A DNA stretch of 64,000 nucleotides, taken from the NCBI RefSeq assembly GCF_002370355.1, contig NZ_AP017929.1:310001-374000 (forward strand), written 5' to 3'. The translations under genes were made by a program, and so were the position numbers. Source of the stretch: Latilactobacillus sakei subsp. sakei DSM 20017 = JCM 1157. GTDB taxonomy: Bacteria; Bacillota; Bacilli; Lactobacillales; Lactobacillaceae. Below, in pieces: positions 34,777 to 43,978 of the stretch; the stretch's first letter is position 1, and each line of letters opens with the position of its first letter. The notes beneath the pieces were generated by a model. That model searched no databases. It saw nothing but the letters and a program-made list of their open reading frames with translations, and was not told the origin of the DNA.

Positions 34777-35835
34777 ATGAATAAAAACATTACAATTAAA
34801 GACATCGCTAAATTAGCTAGTGTTTCAGTAAGCACTGTTTCTCGAGTCATTAATCATGATCCTAGTGTTGCTGATGCAACTCAAAAAAAAGTTAGCAAAG
34901 TTATCAATGAATACCACTATCAACCTAGTATGATTGCCCGTGGAATGGTCTCAAAAAAAACAAATATGATTGCCGTTATCGTTTCTGATATTACTAATCC
35001 ATATTTTAATCAGTTCGTTGCTATTTTAGAAAAACGACTACTACTTGCTGGTTACACACTATCTCTATTTGATTCACAAACTGCGCTAACAACTGATAAG
35101 GACTCTGTCTTAGCCATTGAAACCAAAATTGTAAACCAAATTCGTGAAAATCACTTTGACGCAACCATTATTTTAGGTGGTCTCATTGATCGTCTCAACA
35201 TCCCTCAAGACTATCTCAAGACTCTTGAGAATTTAATCAGCGAAATGCCAACAATCATCGTCGGACGTGCTAATATCACTGAGTTACCAAATTCTGAAAA
35301 TCTCACTTATCTAAATCGAGACCAGATTATTCCAACCAAACTCTTAGTTAACTATATGCTTAAGCAGAAGCATCATCAGTTTATTTTCATCGGTGGTAAT
35401 GCATCAGCATGGATCACAAACGATCGAACAAATACTTTTAAAGAGGTTCTTCTCGAAAATAACGTTCCCATTTCCGATGATTATATTTTTAATAATAATT
35501 TCTATTTTCAAGACGGCTACAATGCTGCAAAACACGTTATTCAATCGCAACTCTCCTTTGATGCAGTTGTCGCTATTAACGATCGTGTTGCTATGGGCTT
35601 TTTAAGAGGTATTAAAGATCTTACTAATCTTGATTTTTCAGAATTTGCATTAGGAAGCTGTGAATTCTTCGAAGAAAATGCGTTTAGCATCCCAAGAATT
35701 ACATCAGTTGACCATAATATTGAAGCCCTCAGTAACTCAGCCGCACAGTTATTGATTGCTACTTTAGAAAAGCAAAGCCTTCAAACCTCACTACCAGATA
35801 TTACGCCTAAGTTGATTTTGGGCGAATCTTGCTAA
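34777..35835 (+). CDS. LacI family regulator of the SIS/PTS locus
   Basis: A 352-aa repressor with the LacI helix-turn-helix TIKDIAKLASVSVSTVSRVI at residues 5-24, and hinge QPSMIARGMVSKKTNMIAVI leading into a periplasmic-binding-like sugar domain. It is divergent from the SIS/PTS operon with palindromes between them. It probably controls that operon and itself. A terminator separates it from the convergent LacS-like gene. Confidence 0.88.
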   Translation: MNKNITIKDIAKLASVSVSTVSRVINHDPSVADATQKKVSKVINEYHYQPSMIARGMVSKKTNMIAVIVSDITNPYFNQFVAILEKRLLLAGYTLSLFDSQTALTTDKDSVLAIETKIVNQIRENHFDATIILGGLIDRLNIPQDYLKTLENLISEMPTIIVGRANITELPNSENLTYLNRDQIIPTKLLVNYMLKQKHHQFIFIGGNASAWITNDRTNTFKEVLLENNVPISDDYIFNNNFYFQDGYNAAKHVIQSQLSFDAVVAINDRVAMGFLRGIKDLTNLDFSEFALGSCEFFEENAFSIPRITSVDHNIEALSNSAAQLLIATLEKQSLQTSLPDITPKLILGESC

Positions 35836-35854
35836 ACAAAAATAAATCAGTATT

Positions 35855-35895
35855 AAAAAAACGAGTTAACCCTAATAGGTTAACTCGTTTTTATT
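35855..35895. terminator. Bidirectional terminator
   Basis: Arms AAAACGAGTTAACC and GGTTAACTCGTTTT flank a 6-base loop between convergent genes. Confidence 0.88.
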
Positions 35896-35899
35896 ATCA

Positions 35900-37822
35900 C
35901 TATTTTTCCATCATGATTACTTCTAAAATCGATTCCCCATGAGTGACCGATTTAGCCTGTAAGTTCTCCAACGTTCTCATTTGTTTAGGTTGTGTAAAGA
36001 AATTAATCACAATGTCATCATAACCTGCTTCGTGAATTAGTTGTTGATCAAAACTGAGTAGCAAATCCCCTGCCGAGATCTTTTGGCCGTCAACATAATG
36101 AGTGACAAATCCCTCACCTCGCATATTAACGGTCTCCAAACCAACATGGATAATCATCTCCAGGCCATTATCCGAGACAATTCCTAATGTATGCCGCGTC
36201 GAAAAAGTAAATTTAATATGTCCGTCAAATGGTGCGTAAATATGTCCCTCTGTTGGTTGAATTGCAAAGCCTTTCCCCTCAAAACCATTTGGAACATCAT
36301 CTAACGTTAATAACTGTCCATCAACAGGCGCTAGAATTTTAGTCGTAATGCCCGTCAAAACCTTATCATTATCACTAGGTAAGTGGCCTTTTGCTAAACG
36401 ATTCTCTAGCTCAGTCACAATTTCAGCATGTTTCTTTTCAGTAATTTTAACCTTAAACATAAATACAATTAACGCTAAAATTGATGAAATCAATGGTGTG
36501 TAGAAGGCGAATAGCTCAAAAGTGTGAATATTTTTTGCCGTCATATCAGCGGCCGTTGCACTCCCAGTCATTCCTGCCATAATCGCTATCGTTCCAACAA
36601 TCCCATTTGAAAATGCACCTGTAATCTTATCCAGCATTGGACGTACAGCCAAGACAACTGCTTCATTACGATTACCATTTTTTAATTGACCATATTCAAT
36701 CGCATCTGTTAACGATAAAACAATTACGAGCTGTGCAAAAGTGAAATTAAAGAGGACTAAGCCGACAATTAATAATGCCATATTTGTACTAGCAAAAATA
36801 AAGATAATATATGATAGAATCATCGAAATTTGTCCAACTAAGAATAACATTTTACGTGGAATAAATTTATTTAAAAGTGGATATAATGGCGCTGTTGAGA
36901 AGCCCACAATTGTTGCCACTGCGCCAGCTATCCAGAATTCACCAGGTTGTCCAATCACAAATTTAAATAGATAGAATAAAACCCCATTTGTAACAACGTA
37001 AGCAAGTGAATATAGTAGATAAGCACAGCTAATCCAAAGAATCTGATCATTTTTGGCGATTCCTACAAAAACATCCTTAATTGTTGTTTTTTGACTAGCC
37101 GCCTGCCGAATAACGTCATTTTTTTCCGTTGTGCCAAACGCAACTGCTAACGCTGAAAGGACTGCAATTATTGAAACAATAATCGCAAAGGCTAACCAGC
37201 CTTGAGGCCCTTGATCATGCTTTCCTGTTGCCAGGTAAGTAAAGTATGTCGTAATCGGAACAACAATCATCGTTAACCCGTTCCAACCAATAGAGCCTGT
37301 AAAACTACCCAATGCTGTAAAAATACCACGTTCTTTACTATCTCCACTGATAGCGGGCACCATGCCCCAATAGGCCACATCGGCAAAGGAATAGAATACA
37401 TCTAAAATAATAAAAATGATTACAAACGCTATTGCAAAGAGGAGCCAATTTACCTTAGCTAATCCAAAAATCCCTGTAAAAATAATAACAAGTAAAATTG
37501 CACTGACAACGCTCCCTATCACTTGCCAAGGTTTAAACTTTCCCCAACGAGTCTCTGTATTATCAACAATATTCCCCAGGATTGGATCAACGACGACTTC
37601 TGCCAGTCGGATAATCACGACTAGTGTGGTGATTAAACCAATCAACCGATTAGCCACTTTGGGACTAAGATCCGTAAACATCCCACTAGTGACATAAACA
37701 ATAAAATACGTACTTAATGCCCCATAAAAGGCGGAATGCCCCAAATTCCCCAATGCAAATGCAATTCGTTCCTTTAACTGTGGCCACGTTAACTTTTTCT
37801 TAGCCGTTTGCTGTTTTTCCAT
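35900..37822 (-). CDS. LacS-like galactoside symporter with C-terminal EIIA domain
   Basis: A 640-aa protein. Residues about 15-470 form a twelve-helix GPH symporter (VVDPILGNIVDNTETRWGKF, and DAIEYGQLKNGNRNEAVVLA). Residues about 500-640 are an EIIA(Glc)-like domain with GKGFAIQPTEGHIYAP and the phosphorylatable His in MIIHVGLETV. In LacS of Streptococcus thermophilus phosphorylation of this domain by HPr tunes transport. The gene lies just downstream of a GH42 gene in one operon, so the substrate is probably a beta-galactoside. Confidence 0.92.
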   Translation of the reverse strand: MEKQQTAKKKLTWPQLKERIAFALGNLGHSAFYGALSTYFIVYVTSGMFTDLSPKVANRLIGLITTLVVIIRLAEVVVDPILGNIVDNTETRWGKFKPWQVIGSVVSAILLVIIFTGIFGLAKVNWLLFAIAFVIIFIILDVFYSFADVAYWGMVPAISGDSKERGIFTALGSFTGSIGWNGLTMIVVPITTYFTYLATGKHDQGPQGWLAFAIIVSIIAVLSALAVAFGTTEKNDVIRQAASQKTTIKDVFVGIAKNDQILWISCAYLLYSLAYVVTNGVLFYLFKFVIGQPGEFWIAGAVATIVGFSTAPLYPLLNKFIPRKMLFLVGQISMILSYIIFIFASTNMALLIVGLVLFNFTFAQLVIVLSLTDAIEYGQLKNGNRNEAVVLAVRPMLDKITGAFSNGIVGTIAIMAGMTGSATAADMTAKNIHTFELFAFYTPLISSILALIVFMFKVKITEKKHAEIVTELENRLAKGHLPSDNDKVLTGITTKILAPVDGQLLTLDDVPNGFEGKGFAIQPTEGHIYAPFDGHIKFTFSTRHTLGIVSDNGLEMIIHVGLETVNMRGEGFVTHYVDGQKISAGDLLLSFDQQLIHEAGYDDIVINFFTQPKQMRTLENLQAKSVTHGESILEVIMMEK

Positions 37823-37846
37823 CTTAATACCTCCCTAATCTATTTT

Positions 37847-39907
37847 TTATTTGATTGCCTCTGAAAAGACTCTGGCCTCATAAGCGCTTAGTTTAATAGG
37901 CCCGTTTGTAATTTTATGATCAGACGTCAATACGTCCACCAAGTCTCTCGTTACTTCTAATGTAATAGGTTCATGGCTAAAATTAATCATAAAATAATAC
38001 CGATCATGCTTGTCTTCTCTAACTTGAATAGAAACGGTAGGGTTCGTTTCTTTTAATGGTAATTGCGCTTTGAGTCCTAATTTTCGTGTTATTTTGGCGT
38101 AGAAATCATCTAAAAAATCATCCTCTAGGCGACAAGCTTGATAATAGGCTATTCCTTTACCAAAGCTGTTTTTCGTAAGCGCCGGTGTTCCTTTATAAAA
38201 ATCATTTTCATAAGTGCCAATAGTCTCTGCATCCACTACTGATACAACTTCACAATAATCCTTTGCTTGATAACTTTTATTTCCAATCAATACATGATTT
38301 GATTGTTGTGGATAGAGTGTATCAGTCTCTTGAATTGTAATCCCATAACTTTCTTTCAAGGCTTGTGGCCAGCCTCCTTGGTGTGTTAAAAAGGACACAT
38401 CCACAACACTTGTTATATAAGTTCCGACAAGCTGTCCACCTTGCTTCACATATGCTGCTAATTTTTCAGCATAGTCATTACTCATTAAAAAGTGCATTGG
38501 ATCAATGACCAATTGATAATCCGTTAAATCCTGTTCAGTCGAGATAATGTCCACGGCAATATCATTTTCCCAGAAATAGCGATAATGTTCGCTGATTGTC
38601 CGCCAATATTTCTTCGTTTCATCCGCGTAATTACGAGCATCATCTAACGCCCACATATTAGCGTAATCAAAAACAATTGCTACTTTTGCTGCTTGATATT
38701 TTGTATTTTTAGCTGTTTTTAATTGTTCTAAATCCTGTCCTACTTTCATAACATCCCGGAAAACTCTACCTTTTGTTTCCACTTGATTACTAATCACAGC
38801 ACCATGAAACATTTCCGAAGCCCCTAATGATTGGTGAAGTTGAAAGTATAGTATTGAATCTGCGCCATGCGCAATTTCCTGTAAACTAGCCATTTCATGC
38901 ATGCCTGGGCGTTTTGAACGATTGTAAGGATGCCAATTTACTTGTGAGGGTGTACTTTCCATAATTAAATAATTTGATTGTTTAAGACCGCGCATCACAT
39001 CATTCATCAATGCTGTTTTCATGGCTAAGTGCGCCGTACTTTCGTAGCCATTAGCCCAATTAGGATAAGAATCCCAACTGATAACATCGACATGTTTGGC
39101 AAATTTCTGATAATCCAGGTCATAGAACACGTGTGATTCTGGTGGATTACCACCCATGAAATTAGTCGTTACTGGCATTTCTGGGGTTATCTCTCTTAGC
39201 GGTTGAATTTCAGACTCATAAAAATCAATTGTTTGGTCTGTTACAAATTTACGCCAATCTAAATTTAGCCCTAATACACCAGTATCACCATTTGGCATTG
39301 GCGCTTGCACTTGCTGCCAATCTGTATACGTATGACTCCAAAATGTATTCCAATAAGCATTATTTAGATTATCTAATGTTTGATACTTACGTTTTAACCA
39401 TTCTCTAAAAGCTGACTGACACAGTTCGCAATAACATTGACCACCATATTCATTTGAAATATGCCATAAAATAACTAATCCACTATGACCATAGCGTTCC
39501 GCCAACTTACGATTAATAATTTGGACTTTCTCGCGATAAATCGGCGACGTATAACAATGATTATGTCTTTCCCCAAATTGTAATCGTTGGCCCTGTTCGT
39601 TAACCCTAAGTACCTCGGGATATTTCTCGGCTAACCATCTGGGTCTAGCACCACTGGGCGTTGCTAGAATTATTTTTCCTTTTTGATCAGCTACTTGTTT
39701 AAATATTTGATCCAACCAAGAAAAATCAAACTGCCCTTCTTTCGGTTCTAACTTAGCCCACGAGAATATCCCTAATGAGAATGTATTAATTTTAGCTTGC
39801 TCAAAAGCCTTAAAATCATTTTTCACAACATCTGGCTGAGATTGCCATTGTTCCGGATTATAATCCCCACCGTGTAAAAAAACGGTTGTTTTTAAGTCCC
39901 TTACCAT
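37847..39907 (-). CDS. GH42 beta-galactosidase
   Basis: A 686-aa family GH42 enzyme. The acid/base Glu153 is in LWHISNEYGG and the nucleophile Glu317 in YLIMESTPS. Cys118, Cys158, Cys160 and Cys163 match the zinc site of the family. The N terminus FLHGGDYNPEQW is typical, and no signal peptide is present, so it works inside the cell on galactosides brought in by the adjacent LacS-like symporter. It is the first gene of the operon, divergent from a LacI-type regulator. Confidence 0.93.
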   Translation of the reverse strand: MVRDLKTTVFLHGGDYNPEQWQSQPDVVKNDFKAFEQAKINTFSLGIFSWAKLEPKEGQFDFSWLDQIFKQVADQKGKIILATPSGARPRWLAEKYPEVLRVNEQGQRLQFGERHNHCYTSPIYREKVQIINRKLAERYGHSGLVILWHISNEYGGQCYCELCQSAFREWLKRKYQTLDNLNNAYWNTFWSHTYTDWQQVQAPMPNGDTGVLGLNLDWRKFVTDQTIDFYESEIQPLREITPEMPVTTNFMGGNPPESHVFYDLDYQKFAKHVDVISWDSYPNWANGYESTAHLAMKTALMNDVMRGLKQSNYLIMESTPSQVNWHPYNRSKRPGMHEMASLQEIAHGADSILYFQLHQSLGASEMFHGAVISNQVETKGRVFRDVMKVGQDLEQLKTAKNTKYQAAKVAIVFDYANMWALDDARNYADETKKYWRTISEHYRYFWENDIAVDIISTEQDLTDYQLVIDPMHFLMSNDYAEKLAAYVKQGGQLVGTYITSVVDVSFLTHQGGWPQALKESYGITIQETDTLYPQQSNHVLIGNKSYQAKDYCEVVSVVDAETIGTYENDFYKGTPALTKNSFGKGIAYYQACRLEDDFLDDFYAKITRKLGLKAQLPLKETNPTVSIQVREDKHDRYYFMINFSHEPITLEVTRDLVDVLTSDHKITNGPIKLSAYEARVFSEAIK

Positions 39908-39977
39908 ATGATTTTTACCTACCTTTTTTGAAAGTCATTTTTAATCTATCCCTAGCATAATGATTATAAATATCATC

Positions 39978-39991
39978 AGCAAGCGTTTTCA
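39978..39991. promoter_or_regulatory. cre-like site upstream of the GH42 gene
   Basis: AGCAAGCGTTTTCA matches 12 of 14 positions of the CcpA consensus and lies about 70 bases upstream of the GH42 start. The rest of 39908-40162 is AT-rich; a further GTTACCGCTTAC-like half-palindrome near 40111-40122 may be a second operator. Confidence 0.5.
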
Positions 39992-40162
39992 TAAATTAAT
40001 TACTAAAACATAGTAAACAAAAATTAACTCTTGTTTACCGTGTTTATACCGCTACAAATCAATAATATAGTAGTTTATCTTTCGTAAAAGTATGCTATGA
40101 TTTAGTTATCGTTACCGCTTACATAATTATGTACACATCTTACTTTACAGGAGTTGATTTTC

Positions 40163-41176
40163 ATGACGACAATTCGCGAAATTGCTGCTAAAGCTGGTTA
40201 TTCACCTGCTACGGTCTCCAGATTATTAAACGATGACCCGACATTTTCAATTTCAGACACTGCCCGTAATAAAATACTAGAAACTGCTCGCAATCTTAAC
40301 TATCAACAAATTAGTAATATTAAGAAGAATCCTTATAACATAGGTGTCATTTTTGCTATTTCTCCTCAAAAAGAGCTGGAAGACGTTTATTACAGTAATC
40401 TTCGGCAAAGTATTGTTCATTACAGTAATCAAACTAATATTATTCTTGATTTTTATTTAAATGTCACTGATATCCCCGATAAAATAGATGGTTTAATTGC
40501 CATTGGCCAATTTAACTCAGAGGAATTGGACGTTCTTGCAAATCAATCTAGTAACTGCCTTTTTATAGATGCCAATCCAGATCCCCATCGCTTCAACGCA
40601 GTTCAACCTAATCTAGAAACAATCACTGAACAAGCAATTGATTTATTTATTAAAACTAACTTTAAACTGATTGGTTTTATTGGCGGTTCCTTTTGGCATG
40701 CTAACCAAGCACTGACCCAATTAAAGGATCCCCGTCAGAAGTACTTTGAAAGTTATACCCGCGAACTAGGCATCTATCATCCAGAAGCCATCTATATTGG
40801 TGATGATTTTTCCGTTAAAACTGGCTATGAACTAGGTAAAATGATAGTTGCTAACCTTGACAGTCAGCCTCTACCTAACGGTTTCTTGATTGCATCTGAT
40901 TTATTGTCAGTTGGTGTTTTACAAGCTTTTAATGAAAATAAAATTACCGTACCGACAGATACTTCAATTATTAGTATCAACGATATCGATCTCGTTAAGT
41001 ATGTTTCACCACCTCTAACAACGTTTAGAATTGATACTGACCAACTCGCCAAAGTAGCAATTGATACACTCAAAGAAAACATTATTTTTCCTACTAAAAT
41101 GCGAAAAACAATTTTAATTGATGCTGATTTAATCTATCGAAAAAGCTTCTTAAACCATTCTTCCTTGCTAAAATAA
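40163..41176 (+). CDS. LacI family regulator of the galactoside operon
   Basis: A 337-aa repressor with the helix-turn-helix TIREIAAKAGYSPATVSRLL at the start and a sugar-binding domain that ends in ILIDADLIYRKS. It resembles GalR/MsmR/EbgR-type regulators of galactoside loci. The ATG at 40163 follows GGAGTTGA; an upstream TTG overlaps that site. It is divergent from the GH42-LacS operon, which it most likely controls. Confidence 0.88.
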   Translation: MTTIREIAAKAGYSPATVSRLLNDDPTFSISDTARNKILETARNLNYQQISNIKKNPYNIGVIFAISPQKELEDVYYSNLRQSIVHYSNQTNIILDFYLNVTDIPDKIDGLIAIGQFNSEELDVLANQSSNCLFIDANPDPHRFNAVQPNLETITEQAIDLFIKTNFKLIGFIGGSFWHANQALTQLKDPRQKYFESYTRELGIYHPEAIYIGDDFSVKTGYELGKMIVANLDSQPLPNGFLIASDLLSVGVLQAFNENKITVPTDTSIISINDIDLVKYVSPPLTTFRIDTDQLAKVAIDTLKENIIFPTKMRKTILIDADLIYRKSFLNHSSLLK

Positions 41177-41206
41177 AAAACACCCATTAATTGGGTGTTT
41201 TTTCAT
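41170..41206. terminator. Bidirectional terminator
   Basis: Arms AAAACACCCA and TGGGTGTTTT around a short AT loop, between the LacI gene and the convergent MarR gene. Confidence 0.85.
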
Positions 41207-41217
41207 GATATTAAAAT

Positions 41218-41634
41218 TTAACCTATTTGACTCAACGTTTCAAAAATTTTTGCAGTTGACTGCACTTCTTCTACTGGGTCTGTGAGTGTTGCTAGCTTAG
41301 CTTTATAGAATTTATCTATCTTCTTAACAACCTCTTCTCCAGTTGACGTTAACGCAATTGTAACGACGCGCTGATCTTCATTAACGCCACTGCGTTCTTT
41401 AGACAAATAATTGCTATAATAGAGCTGCGTCAATTTTCGGCTCACGGCCGCTCTTGAGATACGCAAATCCTCACTCAATTTCGTTGGCCTAATACCACCT
41501 GCGACAGCAATCCGTTTCATCAGAACAAACTGTTCAAATGAAATGTGATACGCCTCGCACGGCTCATTAAGGGACCTTCTCATATTATCTAGCTGCTGAA
41601 TCGCTTCATAAAATGCTAATGTATTCTTCCCCAT
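41218..41634 (-). CDS. MarR family transcriptional regulator
   Basis: A 138-aa winged-helix protein with the DNA-binding core at about residues 35-100 (MKRIAVAGGIRPTKLSEDLR, ISRAAVSRKLTQLYYSNYL, wing VNEDQRVVTIALT). It resembles the larger MarR protein at 4324-4866 in the pattern of its recognition helix. It is monocistronic, between two terminators, next to the WxL surface operon. Its targets are unknown. Confidence 0.85.
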   Translation of the reverse strand: MGKNTLAFYEAIQQLDNMRRSLNEPCEAYHISFEQFVLMKRIAVAGGIRPTKLSEDLRISRAAVSRKLTQLYYSNYLSKERSGVNEDQRVVTIALTSTGEEVVKKIDKFYKAKLATLTDPVEEVQSTAKIFETLSQIG

Positions 41635-41697
41635 ATATGTTCACCACACATTCCTCTTAACATATCGCTATATTTAGTCATGTTAATCTGTTTTGCT

Positions 41698-41733
41698 AAA
41701 AAAGGATTCTGGATAGCCAGAATCCTTTTTTAC
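41698..41733. terminator. Terminator at the end of the WxL operon
   Basis: AAAAGGATTCTGG and CCAGAATCCTTTT form a perfect stem with ATAG as loop, with T-runs on both strands. Confidence 0.9.
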
Positions 41734-41745
41734 ATTCAAACAATA

Positions 41746-42630
41746 TTATGAAGCTGTAACACCTGTGTATGATGTCCATGTTAAATGAGCTGTATAGATG
41801 TTATTACCAACTTTTGAATCTTTTGGCAATGTTAAGTTGATGTCTGAACGATCCCAACCAAAGACGTTAGCACCTTGTCCTTCAGAATCAGCAGCGTTAG
41901 CAACTTCAACTTCTGGACTTGTGCCATCTAATGATAATGACACATTATTCGTAATTGTTGATACGTCGTCATTATCAATAGTTGTGTCAGCTTGGAAACC
42001 ACTATCTTGGGCTTCATTTGTCAATTTAGGAACATCTAATGTCCGACCATAAGCAGTATTTTTAAGCAATAGGTTAGCATTATTGATTGTTTCACCGTTC
42101 TCAGTTGCTGTTAAAGCATCATCTGATTTAACTTTTAATTGCCATGTACCACTCTTCTTTGTTGTTTTAGCAGTTTCGCCTTCTGGATCATTGTTTTCAC
42201 GAGTGACTTGTTTATCAACAACTGTTGCCCATGCTTTACCTTTAACATCTTCTAATTTAGGGTCTTCTGTATTTAAAGTTGCTGTTAAATTGGTATCTGT
42301 GTTCTTGTATGAAGCATGACGATCATTGCTATCGGTACTTACGTTATGACCAGTAGCATCAAATGTTGGATATTGTGATAAGAATTCTGTATGGTTACCA
42401 AAATCTAATACGTGCGGTACCATTTGTAAACGTAAGTAGCCAGTATTCCCGTTATCAGTGTTATCACCAAATGAGATCCCAACTTCAGTCTTGTCAGACA
42501 TTGGTAATTCTGTACCGCCATTAGCGTCAGCATCGTGTTCTGCTGTAGCAGCGAATGTTGCTGTTGGTGCAAGAATGCTTAAGATTGTGCCGGCTGTTAA
42601 AGCTGCACTAGTTAATTTTGTGAATTTCAT
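41746..42630 (-). CDS. WxL domain surface protein
   Basis: A 294-aa secreted protein. It has a Sec signal peptide ending near FAATAEHD, then the WxL domain, which binds peptidoglycan non-covalently. The first WxL motif is seen in SGTWQLKVKS; the distal motif near the C terminus reads LTWTSYTG, so Leu of the second W-x-L is replaced. The fold markers LRLQMVPHVLDFGNH and NVFGWDRSDINLTLP fit the family. GGGAGGAAT precedes the ATG at 42630. It is the last gene of an operon with two DUF916 proteins and a large WxL lectin-like protein. Confidence 0.9.
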   Translation of the reverse strand: MKFTKLTSAALTAGTILSILAPTATFAATAEHDADANGGTELPMSDKTEVGISFGDNTDNGNTGYLRLQMVPHVLDFGNHTEFLSQYPTFDATGHNVSTDSNDRHASYKNTDTNLTATLNTEDPKLEDVKGKAWATVVDKQVTRENNDPEGETAKTTKKSGTWQLKVKSDDALTATENGETINNANLLLKNTAYGRTLDVPKLTNEAQDSGFQADTTIDNDDVSTITNNVSLSLDGTSPEVEVANAADSEGQGANVFGWDRSDINLTLPKDSKVGNNIYTAHLTWTSYTGVTAS

Positions 42631-42810
42631 TTGAAATTCCTCCCTAGATATAATTTGTGCTCTAAGCACGTTTTTTTATAAGACACGTTATGTGTCGTTA
42701 TAACGAATTTAGATGGTCCATCTGTCAAATGATTGGCTAATTTGACGGGTATTTTTACGGCTGATAACCCAAAACTAATGATCAGCGCAGCCAGTACTGT
42801 CTTACATCGT

Positions 42811-42957
42811 TAGCGTGGTATACGTATTAAAATTGATATAACTCACAATTGCGAAGGCTAGACTCACCAGAAATAAGATGGTCGTCAGTGTGGTTAGTGC
42901 AATGAACGTATATTTAACGGTTGAATAGTTATACTTATCGATTAATTTATTAATCAT
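42811..42957 (-). CDS. 48-aa single-span membrane protein of the WxL operon
   Basis: A short frame starting MINKLIDKYNYSTVKY, followed by one hydrophobic helix (residues about 18-44, TFIALTTLTTILFLVSLAFA and beyond) and ending in IRIPR. Its start overlaps the stop of the upstream DUF916 gene by eight bases, so translation is probably coupled. A small membrane protein at this place in a surface-complex operon suggests an accessory subunit, but the family was not recognised. Confidence 0.6.
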
Positions 42958-43978
42958 TTTTTGAATCCCTACTTCCATGTTTCCGAATGTTATAAATTGA
43001 TATCACTATTAATAAGGCACATATAGTAACAGCAACTAGTAAGATACGACGCCTTTTTTGATAGTTCGGATTATGCTCATTAATGTAGCGCGCATCTGTT
43101 TTAGTAATTTGAACGGTTTTCTTAATTTGATGTTGATATTGATCGCTCTTAAAGTGAGCAACCATAGTGTAGCGTCCTGCTACCAACCGTTTGCCACCCA
43201 ATAACAAATTAGCGTTAAAGGTCGAATTAGGTGCGATATGCATTTTTTTCAAATCCAGCTTGTAATTGAAAAAGCCTAACTTCTGATTGGTTAACTTGAT
43301 TGATAAATGGCCCTTTTTGAGGAAAACCGGATCGGGATTAGTAACCTTAAACTGTAAGGCTGCTTTCTTATCAACAAAACCTGTCTGCATCTTAGGCATC
43401 TCTATCCGGTGTAATTTTTCAGTTGCCATTTTTGTGCCATTTAAAGTAACACCAACTGCGTATACATAACGGTTGTTGATACTGCCACCCGTTGGCCCCA
43501 TCGCTGCTAAATTAATTGCGAGTGCTTTTTTGCCTTTAAAAGCAGTGTTTGGCATCTTAACTTTTACGTTTACCGATTTTTGAGCGTTAGGGGGAACAAC
43601 CACTTGTAGTTTGAAATGGACATATTGACTCCCCGGCTCTGGCAAAAGTTTTTTAGAAACCGGATCATCCGACAAGTAATCAATTCGACCATCGTCTGCA
43701 GTCTGCGCATCTTTGGCGCTAACTTTAACCGTAATTGGCTTATTCGTTGGGTTAAAGACCTTAATTTTTAAAGTCTTCTCAGCATTTGGTTTTAATTTAA
43801 GATTGAAGTAGCCGAGCTTATTCCCCCCAAGATTATCCTTCGGTATTTCTGGATAAATCATAAATGTTACTTTCTGTTTAGCATCAGCTGTTGCTGCCGT
43901 CACTAGTTGCGGTGTTGCCTGGCGCATTAATCCCCAAAAAGCGAGCATTATACTGATGATTAAGTACCGCTTTTTCAT
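42950..43978 (-). CDS. WxL-interacting protein, DUF916/DUF3324 (second)
   Basis: A 342-aa surface protein with a signal peptide (MKKRYLIISIMLAFWGLM...), a DUF916 domain (KVTFMIYPEIPKDNLGGNKL onward), a DUF3324 domain in the middle (MPNTAFKGKKALAINLAAMG) and a C-terminal membrane helix (ILLVAVTICALLIVISIY) with a basic tail. This family sits beside WxL proteins and binds them and the wall. The ATG at 43978 overlaps the stop of the preceding paralogue as ATGA. The longer frame upstream lies inside that gene and is rejected. Confidence 0.9.
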   Translation of the reverse strand: MKKRYLIISIMLAFWGLMRQATPQLVTAATADAKQKVTFMIYPEIPKDNLGGNKLGYFNLKLKPNAEKTLKIKVFNPTNKPITVKVSAKDAQTADDGRIDYLSDDPVSKKLLPEPGSQYVHFKLQVVVPPNAQKSVNVKVKMPNTAFKGKKALAINLAAMGPTGGSINNRYVYAVGVTLNGTKMATEKLHRIEMPKMQTGFVDKKAALQFKVTNPDPVFLKKGHLSIKLTNQKLGFFNYKLDLKKMHIAPNSTFNANLLLGGKRLVAGRYTMVAHFKSDQYQHQIKKTVQITKTDARYINEHNPNYQKRRRILLVAVTICALLIVISIYNIRKHGSRDSKND

